DNA of 64,000 nt from Streptomyces flavochromogenes (GCF_000717595.1 NZ_JNZO01000018.1:310001-374000); one strand, 5' to 3'. Positions 15,413 through 24,508 are shown, counted from the first letter of the stretch. The notes: a model not told the origin generated them from the sequence alone. Made by a program: numbers and translations.

Positions 15413-17545
15413 CTAGAACGCGCCCCGCTCCATCCTCGCGAGGGCCGCCCGGCACACGGTCAGAAGCTTCTCGTCGAGGTGGATGTCATGGCTGCCGGAG
15501 GCGCCCTCGCGGGCGTTGTGACGGCGCCGTCGGGTCAGCTCGGTGAGGACCACCAGCTGCGCCTCCGATGCGGCCGGGCCCATCTCCGCCAGGCACTCGG
15601 CCACGTCCACGCGCGCGTGCCGGTTCTCCTCCCAGGCCGCGAGCAGCACCGGCAGCGCCGCCGCCGCGTCCCCGGACACCCGCCACAGGGCCGCGGCACT
15701 GCGGACCCGTACCCACAGGTCCCGCGCGCCCAGACCCGGTCCGAGGGCGTGGGCAGTCGAGGCGGCGGCCGGGCCGATCTCACCGAGGGCCTGGGCGGCC
15801 GAGCACCAGTCCGCGCCCGAGGCGCCAGGCCGGAGCCACCGCTCCAGCGCGGTCAGGACCTCACCCAGATCACCCTCGGCCGCCCACAGGGCGCGCGCCG
15901 CCGCCGTGGAGACGGTGGCCGAGTCGACGGCGAGGAGCCCGCGCATGTCCGGAACGGCCTCCTGGGCCGCGGGCCCGAACGCCGCCAGGGTCCGTAGCGC
16001 GGACTCGCGCACCCAGTCGCGCCGGTTCGCGGGCGCGCCGCGCAGTACCCGCAGGACCTCCGGCACCGCCTGGGAGCCTCGTACCGCGGCGAGGGCGTAG
16101 AGCAGGGGCGCCGCCCGGTCGTACAGCCGCTCGTCGAGCTCGACCTCGGCGAGCCGGCGCCGCAGCAGCGGGGCCAGCATGGCGGCGGAGGGCCCGAGAC
16201 CGTCCATCGCGTACAGCAGCTCGCGCCGCACCTCGCGCTCCTCCAGGGCGCGGGCGAGCAGCGGGACGGCGCGGGTGTCCCCGGCGCGGGCGAGCGCGAG
16301 GAGGGCGCCGTCGCGCCCGGACCGTCCGACGAAGCCCGCCTGAGGGCTGCCATTGATGTTGCCGCCGCTGCCGCTCGCCTGGGCAGGGCCGGTGCCGGTG
16401 CCCACGGCGAGGCGGGCGGCGAGCGCGTCGGCGGCGGGTGCGCCCAGCTCGAAGAGACGCTCCAGGAACGAGGTCGCGGCCTCCCGGAGTCGTGGCTCGG
16501 GGTCGTTGAGCTGGTCGCCGACGAGCCGGACGACCTCCTCGTACCGACCCCGCCAGATCCGTATCAACCCGCCGCACAGCCAGATCGCGTCCGAGCGCTG
16601 GCCCCAGTCGGGGCTCCGCAGCTGCGCCAGGATGAGAGCGATGCGGTCGTCGACCCGGTCGTCGAGCGCCGCGTGCAGGGTCCGGAGCAGCTCCTCCGTC
16701 CAGGGAGCGGGGCGCCCGGCGGCGTGCTCCTCCAGGAGCTCGCGGACCTGCCCGATGAGGGTCGGTGTCGCGGCGCGCTCGGTGCCGGGCACGGCCGGTG
16801 CCAGCGCCGAGGTCCTGATCTCCTCCAGGAGTCCCGTCACCCACGGCACGATGTCGTCGGGGATGTCGCCGGGCGCGCAGCGCGCCCGCTGGGCGAGGGC
16901 CGCGAGCCGGAGCCCGGGGTCCTGGGCGGCGCGGGCGAGCCAGTCGAGCCAGTCGACGGTCTCGGTGCGCAGCGACGCGTGGCGCAGGGCGATCCGCCCG
17001 ACGGCGGCGACCAGGGCGAGCCGCACCTCGGTGTCCCGCTCGACGGTGAGCCGCTCCCGCAGCAGGGTCAGCACCCGCGCGGGCTCGGGGTGCAGCGAGG
17101 CGAGCGCGCAGGGCGCGGCGAGCCGCACCTCCGGGTCGGGGTCGGAGACGAGCCCGAGGAAGACGTCGGCGCCGGCGGCGATCGCGGCGGCGGCCATCGC
17201 GTAGTTGGCGGCGGGGATGAACTCCTCCTCGTCGGGGTCGAGTTCGTCCAGTTCCTCGTCGTCGTCGAGCTCGATCCCGCCGATGCTGGTGAGCAGCTCG
17301 ACGATGCAGCCGCGGTCCTGGACGGCGGGGTCGGCGACGAGTTCGAGGAGGAAGGGGATGCAGGCGAGGGTGGAGTCGTAGACATCGCCCTGGTGGTGCA
17401 CGGCCCCGTACATGCCGTCGAGGGCCGTCTCCCGCTCGGCGGGATCGGCGGAGGCGAGTCCGCGGAGCAGCTCCGGCACGTCGTCCGCGGGGCCGTACGC
17501 GTGCCCCAGCGAGGCCCAGTCGACCTCCTCGATCCCCGTCAGCAT
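15413..17545 (-). CDS. Large HEAT-repeat protein
   Basis: A 710-residue soluble alpha-solenoid made of HEAT/PBS-lyase-type repeats: recurring blocks such as DPDPEVRLAAPCALASLHPE, ALARAGDTRAVPLLARALEE and PLLYALAAVRGSQAVPEVLR throughout. An acidic stretch (ELDDDEELDELDPDEEEF, about residues 77-94) breaks the repeats. Such proteins are usually scaffolds; no catalytic motif is seen. ATG at MLTGIEEVDWASLGHAYG was chosen because upstream codons are low-complexity and this start leads directly into the family's conserved opening. A terminator follows immediately. Confidence 0.85.
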   Translation of the reverse strand: MLTGIEEVDWASLGHAYGPADDVPELLRGLASADPAERETALDGMYGAVHHQGDVYDSTLACIPFLLELVADPAVQDRGCIVELLTSIGGIELDDDEELDELDPDEEEFIPAANYAMAAAAIAAGADVFLGLVSDPDPEVRLAAPCALASLHPEPARVLTLLRERLTVERDTEVRLALVAAVGRIALRHASLRTETVDWLDWLARAAQDPGLRLAALAQRARCAPGDIPDDIVPWVTGLLEEIRTSALAPAVPGTERAATPTLIGQVRELLEEHAAGRPAPWTEELLRTLHAALDDRVDDRIALILAQLRSPDWGQRSDAIWLCGGLIRIWRGRYEEVVRLVGDQLNDPEPRLREAATSFLERLFELGAPAADALAARLAVGTGTGPAQASGSGGNINGSPQAGFVGRSGRDGALLALARAGDTRAVPLLARALEEREVRRELLYAMDGLGPSAAMLAPLLRRRLAEVELDERLYDRAAPLLYALAAVRGSQAVPEVLRVLRGAPANRRDWVRESALRTLAAFGPAAQEAVPDMRGLLAVDSATVSTAAARALWAAEGDLGEVLTALERWLRPGASGADWCSAAQALGEIGPAAASTAHALGPGLGARDLWVRVRSAAALWRVSGDAAAALPVLLAAWEENRHARVDVAECLAEMGPAASEAQLVVLTELTRRRRHNAREGASGSHDIHLDEKLLTVCRAALARMERGAF

Positions 17546-17733
17546 GTGCCAGGCCGCCTTCCCCGTGAGCCCTGTACCAGGCAGCAAGTGTGCACCACGG
17601 GACAGGCAGCAAGGCCTTACCGACAACACCGGGCGCGCGTAGACCCCCAGTTGCGGTCTCTTTGCGCCATGTGCGGTACGCAGTGGGGCAGTTGCACTCA
17701 GTGCCCACCCCGGAAACAGGGTCCCCCGGCCGC

Positions 17734-18936
17734 CTACCCCTCGGACCGGACGCGGACGAAGGTCGCGTTCTCCTGCCGCTGCCGCACGGCGAGCTGCCGC
17801 AGTTCGACGGGGAGCGGCGGGTCGATCCACCGCACCGGACCGTGCTCGGGGTCCTGGGCGAGCGGCCCCGCGCGATCCCCGGCCAGGGCGCCGACCTCAC
17901 GCGACTGCGCCGGGGTGAGCCGGGGCGAGGTGGAGACCGTACGACCGTCCGCGAGACGTACGACCAGGGCCCGGGGGCGATCGGGCGGGCCGACGACACC
18001 GAGCAGCACGCCGTCGCTCGTCTCCATGTGCCGGATCTTCCGCCAGGCCCAGGTGGAGCCGGCCCGATAGGTGGAGGTCAGGGACTTCGCGACGATCCCC
18101 TCGACGCCCGCGTCCCGCAGATCGCGGAACCATTCGCGGGCGGTCTCCTCGTCCCGGGTGGCGAGCACCCGCTGGAGCGGCGGCTCGGCGTCGAGCAGGG
18201 CCGTACCGAGCAGCTCCCACCGGTCGCGGAGCGGCAGTGCCCGTACGTCGCGCCCCGGGACCGCGAGCAGGTCGAACGCGATGTACGAGACCGGAACGCC
18301 GGCCCGCGCCCGGTCGGCGGGGGAACGCAGCAGGTCGGTGAAGCTCAGCCGCCCCTCCCGGTAGGCGCACAGCTCGCCGTCGAGGACGATCCCGGGCGGC
18401 AGCTGGTCACGCAGGTGCGCGGCGATCCCGGGGAACTCGGGGGCCAGGTCGCGACGGGAACGCGACTGGAGGACGACCTTCCCGTCGCCGAGGACGAAGG
18501 CGAGCGCGCGGAAGCCGTCGAGCTTGAGCGAGTACTGGAGCTCCCTGGGCGGACTTCCCTGCGCGGGGATCTCGTCGGCGGAGCGGGGCCTCATGACGTC
18601 GACGGGCGGAAGAAGCACGAGGTCGTGGGCCCCGGGGCGAGGGTCGGCCCCGGGACCGAGGTCGCGGCGGGGTCGAGGGCGGGGGCGGGAGCCGCGGCCG
18701 GAGGCGGGTTCGGGGTCAGAGCCAAGGTCGGAGCCGTGGCCGGGGGCGGGACCGCGATCGGGGCCGCTGCCGGGGCGAGGCGGCTCGGCGCGACCGTGGC
18801 CCGGAGTGCCACCGGCTGCGGGCGCGCCCCGGCCGGGGGCCCCGCCGGGGGTGCCGCCAAGCCCGCCCGGAGCGCCGCCACCGGCGCTCGCGGCGGCACC
18901 ACGCCCGCCCCGGGCGTGCGCCCCTGCCCCGTTCAC
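17734..18936 (-). CDS. ATP-dependent DNA ligase (LigC type) of NHEJ
   Basis: A nucleotidyltransferase ligase with adenylation motif I KLDGFRA (Lys accepts AMP), DGELCAYREG, a FDLLAVPGRDVR motif and VEGIVAKSLTSTYRAGSTWAWRKIR (motifs IV-V), followed by an OB-fold. It seals breaks bridged by Ku. The stop lies before a 190-base gap to the HEAT gene. The first 100 or so residues after the chosen GTG are Gly/Ala/Pro/Arg low complexity, absent from usual ligases, which begin near LLPPVDVMRP, so the true start may be up to 340 bases later. It sits 19 bases downstream of the LigD-type polymerase and is probably cotranscribed. Confidence 0.85.
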   Translation of the reverse strand: MNGAGAHARGGRGAAASAGGGAPGGLGGTPGGAPGRGAPAAGGTPGHGRAEPPRPGSGPDRGPAPGHGSDLGSDPEPASGRGSRPRPRPRRDLGPGADPRPGAHDLVLLPPVDVMRPRSADEIPAQGSPPRELQYSLKLDGFRALAFVLGDGKVVLQSRSRRDLAPEFPGIAAHLRDQLPPGIVLDGELCAYREGRLSFTDLLRSPADRARAGVPVSYIAFDLLAVPGRDVRALPLRDRWELLGTALLDAEPPLQRVLATRDEETAREWFRDLRDAGVEGIVAKSLTSTYRAGSTWAWRKIRHMETSDGVLLGVVGPPDRPRALVVRLADGRTVSTSPRLTPAQSREVGALAGDRAGPLAQDPEHGPVRWIDPPLPVELRQLAVRQRQENATFVRVRSEG

Positions 18937-18955
18937 GACGCGTCCCCGGCCCGGT

Positions 18956-19852
18956 TCACGGCACGTCCCCCGCCCGCTCGGGCGCGAAAAGTGGCGCGAG
19001 GAGCTCCCCGTACCGCTCAAGACGTGGCGCGATGTCATCCATGAGGAGGACGAGGGACTCGGGGTCCGCGGTGGCCCCGGCGCACTCCTCGACCTCCTCC
19101 CACGTGACGGGCGCGGACACCATGGGGAGGGGCCGCGCCCGCAGGGTGTAGGGGGTGGCGGTGGTCTTCGCGGCGGCGTTCTGGCTGTGGTCGACGAAGA
19201 CCTTCCCGGGCCGCAGCGCCCGGGCCATCCGGTGCACCACGAGCCGCGGCAGGGCGGCCTCCGCCTCCACGGCGAGCTTGCGCGCGTACGCCGAGACGAG
19301 CGGGGACGGGGTGGGCACCACCGGGACGAGCAGGTGCAGCCCCTTGGAGCCGGAGGTCTTGGCGAAGGCGTCGAGACCGTCCGCGGCGAGCCGTTCGCGC
19401 AGGTGGAGGGCGACGCGGCAGCACTCGACGACCGTCGCGGGCGGCCCGGGGTCGAGGTCGAACACGAGCCGGTCGGCGACGGCGGGGGAGGCCGCCCGCC
19501 ACTGGGGCGTGTGGAACTCCACGACGAGGTTCGCGGCCCACATCAGCGAGGCGAGGTCCTCGACGACCACCTGCCGGGCCCGGGGGGCCTCGGAGCGCGG
19601 CACGGGGGTGGTCCTCACCCAGGAGGGTGTGCCGGGCGGCGGATTCTTCGTGAAGAAGAGCTGCCCCTCGGGACCGTCCGGATAGCGCAGGAAGGACACC
19701 GGGCGATCGCGCAGATGCGGCAGGATCGCGGCTCCGACGGTCGCGTAGTAGTGGAGCAGCTCGCCCTTGGTGGTGCCGGTGACCGGGTGGAGCACCTTGT
19801 CCAGGTTGCTGAGCGCCAGGCGCCGTCCCTCCACCTCTGTGAGAGGCGTCAT
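18956..19852 (-). CDS. LigD-type NHEJ polymerase/primase (stand-alone POL domain)
   Basis: A 298-residue archaeo-eukaryotic primase-fold polymerase corresponding to the POL domain of LigD, without ligase or phosphoesterase domains. Catalytic Asp132 and Asp134 sit in FDLDPG; KTSGSKGLHLLVP and VDHSQN are the family's other signature blocks. It fills gaps at double-strand breaks, preferring ribonucleotides. It is divergent from ku with 73 bases between the starts and followed by the DNA ligase, so this locus supplies Ku, polymerase and ligase as separate proteins. Confidence 0.92.
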   Translation of the reverse strand: MTPLTEVEGRRLALSNLDKVLHPVTGTTKGELLHYYATVGAAILPHLRDRPVSFLRYPDGPEGQLFFTKNPPPGTPSWVRTTPVPRSEAPRARQVVVEDLASLMWAANLVVEFHTPQWRAASPAVADRLVFDLDPGPPATVVECCRVALHLRERLAADGLDAFAKTSGSKGLHLLVPVVPTPSPLVSAYARKLAVEAEAALPRLVVHRMARALRPGKVFVDHSQNAAAKTTATPYTLRARPLPMVSAPVTWEEVEECAGATADPESLVLLMDDIAPRLERYGELLAPLFAPERAGDVP

Positions 19853-19925
19853 ACGATGAGAATCCCACGATTACGGACAAATCGGGGACGACGAAACGTC
19901 CTGATCCGACCCGAAGGGAACATCT

Positions 19926-20990
19926 GTGCGATCCATCTGGAACGGCGCCATATCCTTCGGCCTGGTCAGCATCCCGATCAAGCTGGTGAACGCCACCGAG
20001 AGCCGGTCCGTCTCCTTCCGGCAGATCCACACCGAGGACGGCGGCCGCGTCCGCTACAAGAAGGTGTGCGAGCTCGACGGCGAGGAGGTCCCGCAGGCGG
20101 AGATCGGCAAGGCCTACGAGGACGCCGACGGGACCATGATCCCGATCACCGAGGAGGACCTGGCCTCGCTGCCGCTCCCCACCGCGAAGACGATCGAGAT
20201 CGTCGCCTTCGTACCGGCCGGTGACATCGACCCGCTGCAGATGGACGCCGCGTACTACCTCTCGGCGAACGGCGTCCCGGCGGCCAAGCCGTACACCCTG
20301 CTCCGCGAGGCGCTGAAGCGCAGCGAGAAGGTGGCCGTGGCCAAGTACGCCCTCAGGGGACGGGAACGCCTGGGGATGCTCCGCGTCGTGGACGACGTGA
20401 TCGCCATGCACGGCCTGCTCTGGCCGGACGAGATCCGCGCACCGGAGGGCGTGGCCCCGGAGAACCCGGTGAGCGTACGGGACGCCGAACTCGACCTGGC
20501 GGACGCCCTGATGGCCACCCTGGGCGAGGTCGACATGAGCACCCTGCACGACGACTACCGCACCGCGGTCGAGGAGATGATCGCGGCGAAGGCGGAGGGC
20601 GGCGAGGGAGTCGCACCCCCGGCCGCGGGCGAGGAGCCCGGCGGCGGCCAGGTCATCGACCTGATGGCCGCCCTGGAGAACAGCGTGAGGGCGGCGAAGG
20701 AGGCCAGGGGCGAGCCGGAGAAGGGGAAGAGGGAGGCGGAGGTCACCCAGCTGAAGCCACGGGCGCGTACGCCGAAGGCGACGGACGCGAAGAAGTCCAC
20801 GTCGAAGACGACGGCGAAGAAGACGGCGGCGCCGGCGCGCAAGTCCACGTCGAAGACGGCGGCGAAGAAGACGACGGCGAAGAGCGCGGCGACGAAGAGC
20901 ACGGCGACGAAGAAGACGACGACGAAGAAGACAGCGACGGCGAAGAAGACGACGGCGAAGAAGGCGACCCCACGCAAGCGCACGGCGTAG
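19926..20990 (+). CDS. ku: Ku homologue with histone H1-like Lys tail
   Basis: A 354-residue Ku: the core starts MRSIWNGAISFGLVSIPIKL, the invariant opening of bacterial Ku, and ends near residue 235. It forms a homodimeric ring on DNA ends and recruits LigD-type enzymes. Residues about 280-354 are a Lys/Ala/Thr-rich tail with repeated AKKT/TSK units resembling histone H1 or bacterial nucleoid proteins; such extended tails modulate DNA bridging in other actinobacterial Ku proteins. GTG start with GAAGGGAA upstream. The repetitive tail extends into a 32-bp tandem DNA repeat that includes the stop codon. Confidence 0.95.
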   Translation: MRSIWNGAISFGLVSIPIKLVNATESRSVSFRQIHTEDGGRVRYKKVCELDGEEVPQAEIGKAYEDADGTMIPITEEDLASLPLPTAKTIEIVAFVPAGDIDPLQMDAAYYLSANGVPAAKPYTLLREALKRSEKVAVAKYALRGRERLGMLRVVDDVIAMHGLLWPDEIRAPEGVAPENPVSVRDAELDLADALMATLGEVDMSTLHDDYRTAVEEMIAAKAEGGEGVAPPAAGEEPGGGQVIDLMAALENSVRAAKEARGEPEKGKREAEVTQLKPRARTPKATDAKKSTSKTTAKKTAAPARKSTSKTAAKKTTAKSAATKSTATKKTTTKKTATAKKTTAKKATPRKRTA

Positions 20991-21056
20991 GGGCGGCCGC
21001 CTCGCGCGAGCGCACGGCGTAGGGGCGGCGGCCTCAGGCAAGCGCACGGCGCAAGG
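20977..21056. repeat. 32-bp tandem repeat spanning the ku stop codon
   Basis: AGCGCACGGCGTAGGGGCGG recurs at 20977 and 21009, and a diverged copy begins at 21041, a constant 32-base period. The first copy contains the ku stop, so the second is a duplication of the gene's last codons and 3' flank. Confidence 0.75.
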
Positions 21057-21153
21057 CGCACTCGGGTGTCCACGGGCCGCCGGCACCCTGCCCACACCCT
21101 GCCCGCTCCCCGCCCGTACACCGCCCACACCCCGCCCAACGGGTGCCCGGGTG

Positions 21154-22863
21154 TCATCTGGAAGGAGCGCCGCCGGCGGAACGCAACTCCTCGTACGCGG
21201 TGTTGACGTCGGCGACGCGCACGGTGACGAGGTCGTCCCGGCTGGGGGTCGCGCTCCCGCCGTGGGTGTCGTAGAGGCGCAGGTCGCGTGAGGAGGCGGC
21301 CTTGCGGCAGAGCTCACGGGCGAGCCGCCCGTTGCCCAGCCGGTCGACGAGCCCGTCCTGTACGACGCTCCGGAAGTGGGAGTGGAGGACGGCGGCGGCG
21401 TCCTCGTCCACGACGTCGCCCTGGGCCTCCAGAACGCCGTGGGCGATCCGGAGGAGTTCCGCCGCCGAGTACGAGGGGAAGTCGATCCGCGTACTGAAAC
21501 GGGAGGTGAGGCCGGGGTTCGTGGAAAGGAGCTCGGCCATCTCGTCCGGATATCCGGCCAGGATGACCACGAGCTGGTCGCGGTCGTCCTCGGCCCGCTT
21601 GAGCAGCACCTGAAGGGCTTCCTTGCCGAAGGCGTCGCCGCCGGAGTAACCGGTGTTGTGGAGCGCGTAGGCCTCGTCGACGAAGAGGACGCCACCGAGG
21701 GCGGAGTCGACGACGGCTTTCGTCTTCATGGCCGACGACCCGAGGTGTTCGCCCACGAGGTCGACCCGCGAGGTCTCGACGAGCGTCCCCGTCGCCAGCA
21801 TGCCGAGCCCGGCGAAGATGTCGCCGATGATGCGGGCCACGGTCGTCTTGCCCGTGCCCGGGGGACCGGCGAAGACGAAGTGCTGCGGCCCGGCGGTCGT
21901 CGGCAGGCCCTGCTCCCTGCGGACGGTGGCCATCCGCAGCTGGGCGACGAGGGTCCGCACCTGCCGTTTGACCGGTTCGAGCCCGATCATCCGGTCGAGC
22001 CGCGCGAGCGCCTCGTCGAGCCGCCGGTCCGCGGCGGTGGCGGTGGCCCCCTCCCCGGAAGGCGCGGCGGAGGCGGCCGCCCCCTCCGGGGCGGCGGCGG
22101 GGACCTGAACGGGCACATGGGCCTGCGCGCGCTGGGCGACGTCGGCGAGGCCGGGGAAGCAGCGGAAGGCGTACTGGAAGTGGCGCAGCGCCTCCCGGCC
22201 GTCGCCGACACCCTCCTGGGCGAGCCCGCGCAGGTAGGCGACCTCGCCGTCGAACCTCCCGCCACGGCCCAGCACCCGGGGGAGGGGCGCCACGGTGTTG
22301 AGGACCTCGTGGAAGACGCGCTGGCGGGCGAGCGCGTACCCGACGTACAGCTGGGCCTCGTCGCGCAGGAAGGGTGCCTGGATGCCCCGCGAGAACTCCA
22401 GGACCTGCGGCCAGTTCTGCTTGAGGTAGGCGTAACGGGTGCAGAGGAACCGCGTCTCGTCACAGTCGAGAACGGCGGTGAGAAGAGCCGGCTCGGCCTC
22501 GTCGACGCGCCCCGAGGAGAGCTGCTGCGCCATGCCGGCGAGCCAGAGATCGCGCGAGGTCTCCAGCCGGAAGGTGACGTAGACGCCGAGGTCGAACTGC
22601 GAACGGACGGTCAGCGCACACGTGTTCCGCAGCGCGCCGAAGGAATGCCGGTACCGCCCCATGGCTTCGACGGCCTCGGCCTGGGACCGCCCTGTCGCAT
22701 GCAGCCCCAACCAGGCGTCGGCGGCCGTGGGGTCGTACTCCAGAACCTCGGTGAACCGAACGGCGGCGGCATCGAACTGCCCGAGCCGAAGCAGCGCGAC
22801 CCCCTCACGCCACGCTCGCTCGACCTTCCTGGCGGTACGCCTGGACACGGACTCTCCCGTCAC
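21154..22863 (-). CDS. EccA/CbxX-like AAA+ ATPase with N-terminal TPR domain
   Basis: A 569-residue protein: N-terminal TPR-like helices (about 1-260), an Ala-rich linker, and a CbxX/CfqX AAA+ module with Walker A GPPGTGKT (Lys339), Walker B GGVLFVDEAYAL and sensor AGYPDEM. The combination is that of EccA, the cytosolic ATPase of type VII secretion, but no other esx/ecc gene is nearby, so it is an orphan and may serve another assembly. The GTG preceded by GGGGGGA was chosen over an upstream ATG. A second GTG 15 bases later, with GGGAGAG, is also possible. Confidence 0.85.
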   Translation of the reverse strand: MTGESVSRRTARKVERAWREGVALLRLGQFDAAAVRFTEVLEYDPTAADAWLGLHATGRSQAEAVEAMGRYRHSFGALRNTCALTVRSQFDLGVYVTFRLETSRDLWLAGMAQQLSSGRVDEAEPALLTAVLDCDETRFLCTRYAYLKQNWPQVLEFSRGIQAPFLRDEAQLYVGYALARQRVFHEVLNTVAPLPRVLGRGGRFDGEVAYLRGLAQEGVGDGREALRHFQYAFRCFPGLADVAQRAQAHVPVQVPAAAPEGAAASAAPSGEGATATAADRRLDEALARLDRMIGLEPVKRQVRTLVAQLRMATVRREQGLPTTAGPQHFVFAGPPGTGKTTVARIIGDIFAGLGMLATGTLVETSRVDLVGEHLGSSAMKTKAVVDSALGGVLFVDEAYALHNTGYSGGDAFGKEALQVLLKRAEDDRDQLVVILAGYPDEMAELLSTNPGLTSRFSTRIDFPSYSAAELLRIAHGVLEAQGDVVDEDAAAVLHSHFRSVVQDGLVDRLGNGRLARELCRKAASSRDLRLYDTHGGSATPSRDDLVTVRVADVNTAYEELRSAGGAPSR

Positions 22864-22969
22864 AGTTCCCCCCGACCTAGGCCCCCCGGCCGTCCTCGAC
22901 GCCGAAGCCGCCGGAATCACCCAGCGACACCTGACGGCCCATCAACCAACACCCCGAAAGGCGAACCGG

Positions 22970-23242
22970 TCAAAGCGTAATACCGCCCTGACCTCCACGG
23001 CACGGCACGGCACGGCAGGGCAGGGCAAGTCCGAGGAGAGGCCCGCCGCTACGGATCCACCCGACTGAGCGGCTCGACCGATCACGGTGCCCCACCCGAC
23101 GGAACCACGGACAGGCGATAGCTGCCCCTACGTCACGTGGCGATCCCTTGTCGACGATGGAGCCGGGGCTGGGGGCGGGGATCGCGTGTGCTGTCGGCGC
23201 CGTTCCCAACAAGGCGACCGCGCCGAGCGCTGCGGTGATCAC
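22970..23242 (-). pseudogene. Short secreted-protein ORF cut at the AICE boundary (possible remnant)
   Basis: A 90-residue frame starting GTG with a convincing signal peptide (ITAALGAVALLGTAPTAHA, cleavage near AHA-IP), then PSPGSIVDKGSPRDVGAAIA, after which it becomes Cys/Arg/Gly-rich and loses protein character. Its start lies only 25 bases from the outer edge of the leftmost att repeat, and a stop closes the frame there, so the 5' end or promoter may have been displaced by integration. It could also be an intact short exported peptide using AGAAAGG as ribosome site. A CGGCA pentamer repeat (about 22996-23027) lies in its 3' part. The rest of 22864-23266 shows no gene. Confidence 0.4.
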
Positions 23243-23266
23243 GGCGGATGCCGAGCCTTTCTAGGC

Positions 23267-23366
23267 GCCGCACACGCCCGCACATACAACAAGACCCCGT
23301 CCTCAGCGTTTCCGCTGTTGACGGGGTCTGTGTGGCACTCCTTGCGAAGTGCCCCCGGCAGGATTG
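23267..23366. repeat. att copy 1: tRNA-Arg 3' end plus terminator (left boundary of element A)
   Basis: 100-base sequence identical base for base to 26714-26813. It consists of the 3' end of the tRNA-Arg gene (core TGCGAAGTGCCCCCGGCAGGATT split here as 23343-23365) and, on its low-coordinate side, a hairpin terminator (AGACCCCGTC with complement, 23292-23329). Only the tRNA 3' segment is present, so it is not a tRNA gene. It marks the junction of mobile DNA with the chromosome to the left. Confidence 0.9.
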
Positions 23367-23470
23367 TGGTCTTCCCCGGGTCTACTCTCGCCGCGTTGAG
23401 CGCCAATCCAAACTCGCACGCATGTGAATGCCGCCGATGAATCCATGCCCTGCCTCGCCAGAGCAGGATT

Positions 23471-24508
23471 CTATGGGCGTTGAATTCCGCGAACCGAGTC
23501 TAGAATTTCCAAGCCTCGACGCGCATTGCTTCCATAAATTACGGATACAGCGAGGATGCCCATGGCCCCAACCACAGACGTGACCGCCGCGTCGGGAAGG
23601 TCTAGGAAAGTTACAAGCAAAACAGAGCCACTCAGCATCAGGGCCGTTAGGGCCATCTTGAGGGGTTCAAAATCCCGCGAGCGGGCTGGCGAGAGGCTCC
23701 CCACCTCGGTCTCCGAGAGTAGCTCGCCGATTTTCCCTACCGAGTGCGCATTAGCCACCTTGGTGAGCGTCTCCGCAAGAGTAGTGAGAGCGGACCTGAC
23801 ATCCACGTCAATCCCTCTCTCCTGCTCCTGAAGTTTGGCGATAACCTGCAAATGATGCGTATGAAGGGGGATTCTACGGTGAGAGCTTCTCGTTATGGTT
23901 TTGTTAAATCGAGTAATCAGTGCAACCTCTTTATGGATTTCACGAAGCTCGCTACTCAAGCCACGGAGGAGGATCTGCTGTTTTGCGCTTCCCGGCGCCT
24001 TCTGGTATGCGCGCGCGGCATAATCTATCGCATTAGAAACATGATGCACTAGAACGTACTTCCTTGAGGGTGACCTCCAGAAGTGCTTAAATGAAAATAT
24101 CGTAACGAAGTAGATGAGAAGCGCAGCTGCCACAATAGAAATGATGCCAATGAGAAGTACCATGAAAGCCATGGAAACGGCTGCAGAGAAGGCTATAGGG
24201 TTTGCCTCCTTGGCTAGACTCCACCACTCGTTCAGGTTGTCCGCCGGTATCGCTACGTCAATGGGAGGATTCCGCATGGCCCGTACGACGGTTTCAACCC
24301 AATCTAGGTAAATCCGGAGCACCAAGGTCGGAATGAAGAAGAACATGAAGAGGTTGAAAAGGGATCTGCCGAACCACATGCGGGTTGCGTGATAGCGGCG
24401 AATCATTGTTCGCGTGGGCCCCGTTACTCCGATCGCGACTCCTAGGGTCGTCAAGTTCGAGCGGAGATTAAGGATCTCATCATCTGCCTTTTCTCGGGGT
24501 GTTGGCAT
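23471..24508 (-). CDS. Four-TM membrane protein with cytosolic domain, AICE cargo, unknown function
   Basis: A 345-residue protein of markedly lower GC than its surroundings. Two N-terminal TM helices (about 47-70 and 106-138), a helical cytosolic domain of about 130 residues (EIHKEVALITRFNKTI, then LTTLAETLTKVANAHSVGKI), and two C-terminal TM helices (about 285-330). ATG follows an ideal AGGAGG with six bases between, so it is expressed. I recognise no family. It occupies the slot between left att and palindrome that in element B holds the endonuclease/MORC-like pair, which makes it a candidate defence or superinfection-exclusion gene by position only. Confidence 0.7.
   Translation of the reverse strand: MPTPREKADDEILNLRSNLTTLGVAIGVTGPTRTMIRRYHATRMWFGRSLFNLFMFFFIPTLVLRIYLDWVETVVRAMRNPPIDVAIPADNLNEWWSLAKEANPIAFSAAVSMAFMVLLIGIISIVAAALLIYFVTIFSFKHFWRSPSRKYVLVHHVSNAIDYAARAYQKAPGSAKQQILLRGLSSELREIHKEVALITRFNKTITRSSHRRIPLHTHHLQVIAKLQEQERGIDVDVRSALTTLAETLTKVANAHSVGKIGELLSETEVGSLSPARSRDFEPLKMALTALMLSGSVLLVTFLDLPDAAVTSVVGAMGILAVSVIYGSNARRGLEILDSVRGIQRP

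Noticed and set aside
15413..17830. 95-residue N-terminal extension of the HEAT protein
   Set aside because: Low-complexity Arg/Ala sequence; the internal ATG gives the natural start of the repeat protein.
18524..20224. Long plus-strand frame opposite the ligase and polymerase genes
   Set aside because: Gly/Arg-rich shadow; the minus strand carries recognised catalytic motifs throughout.
23343..23366. Additional tRNA genes at att copies 1 and 2
   Set aside because: Only about 15-20 bases of the tRNA 3' end are present; acceptor 5' strand, D-arm and anticodon arm are absent.
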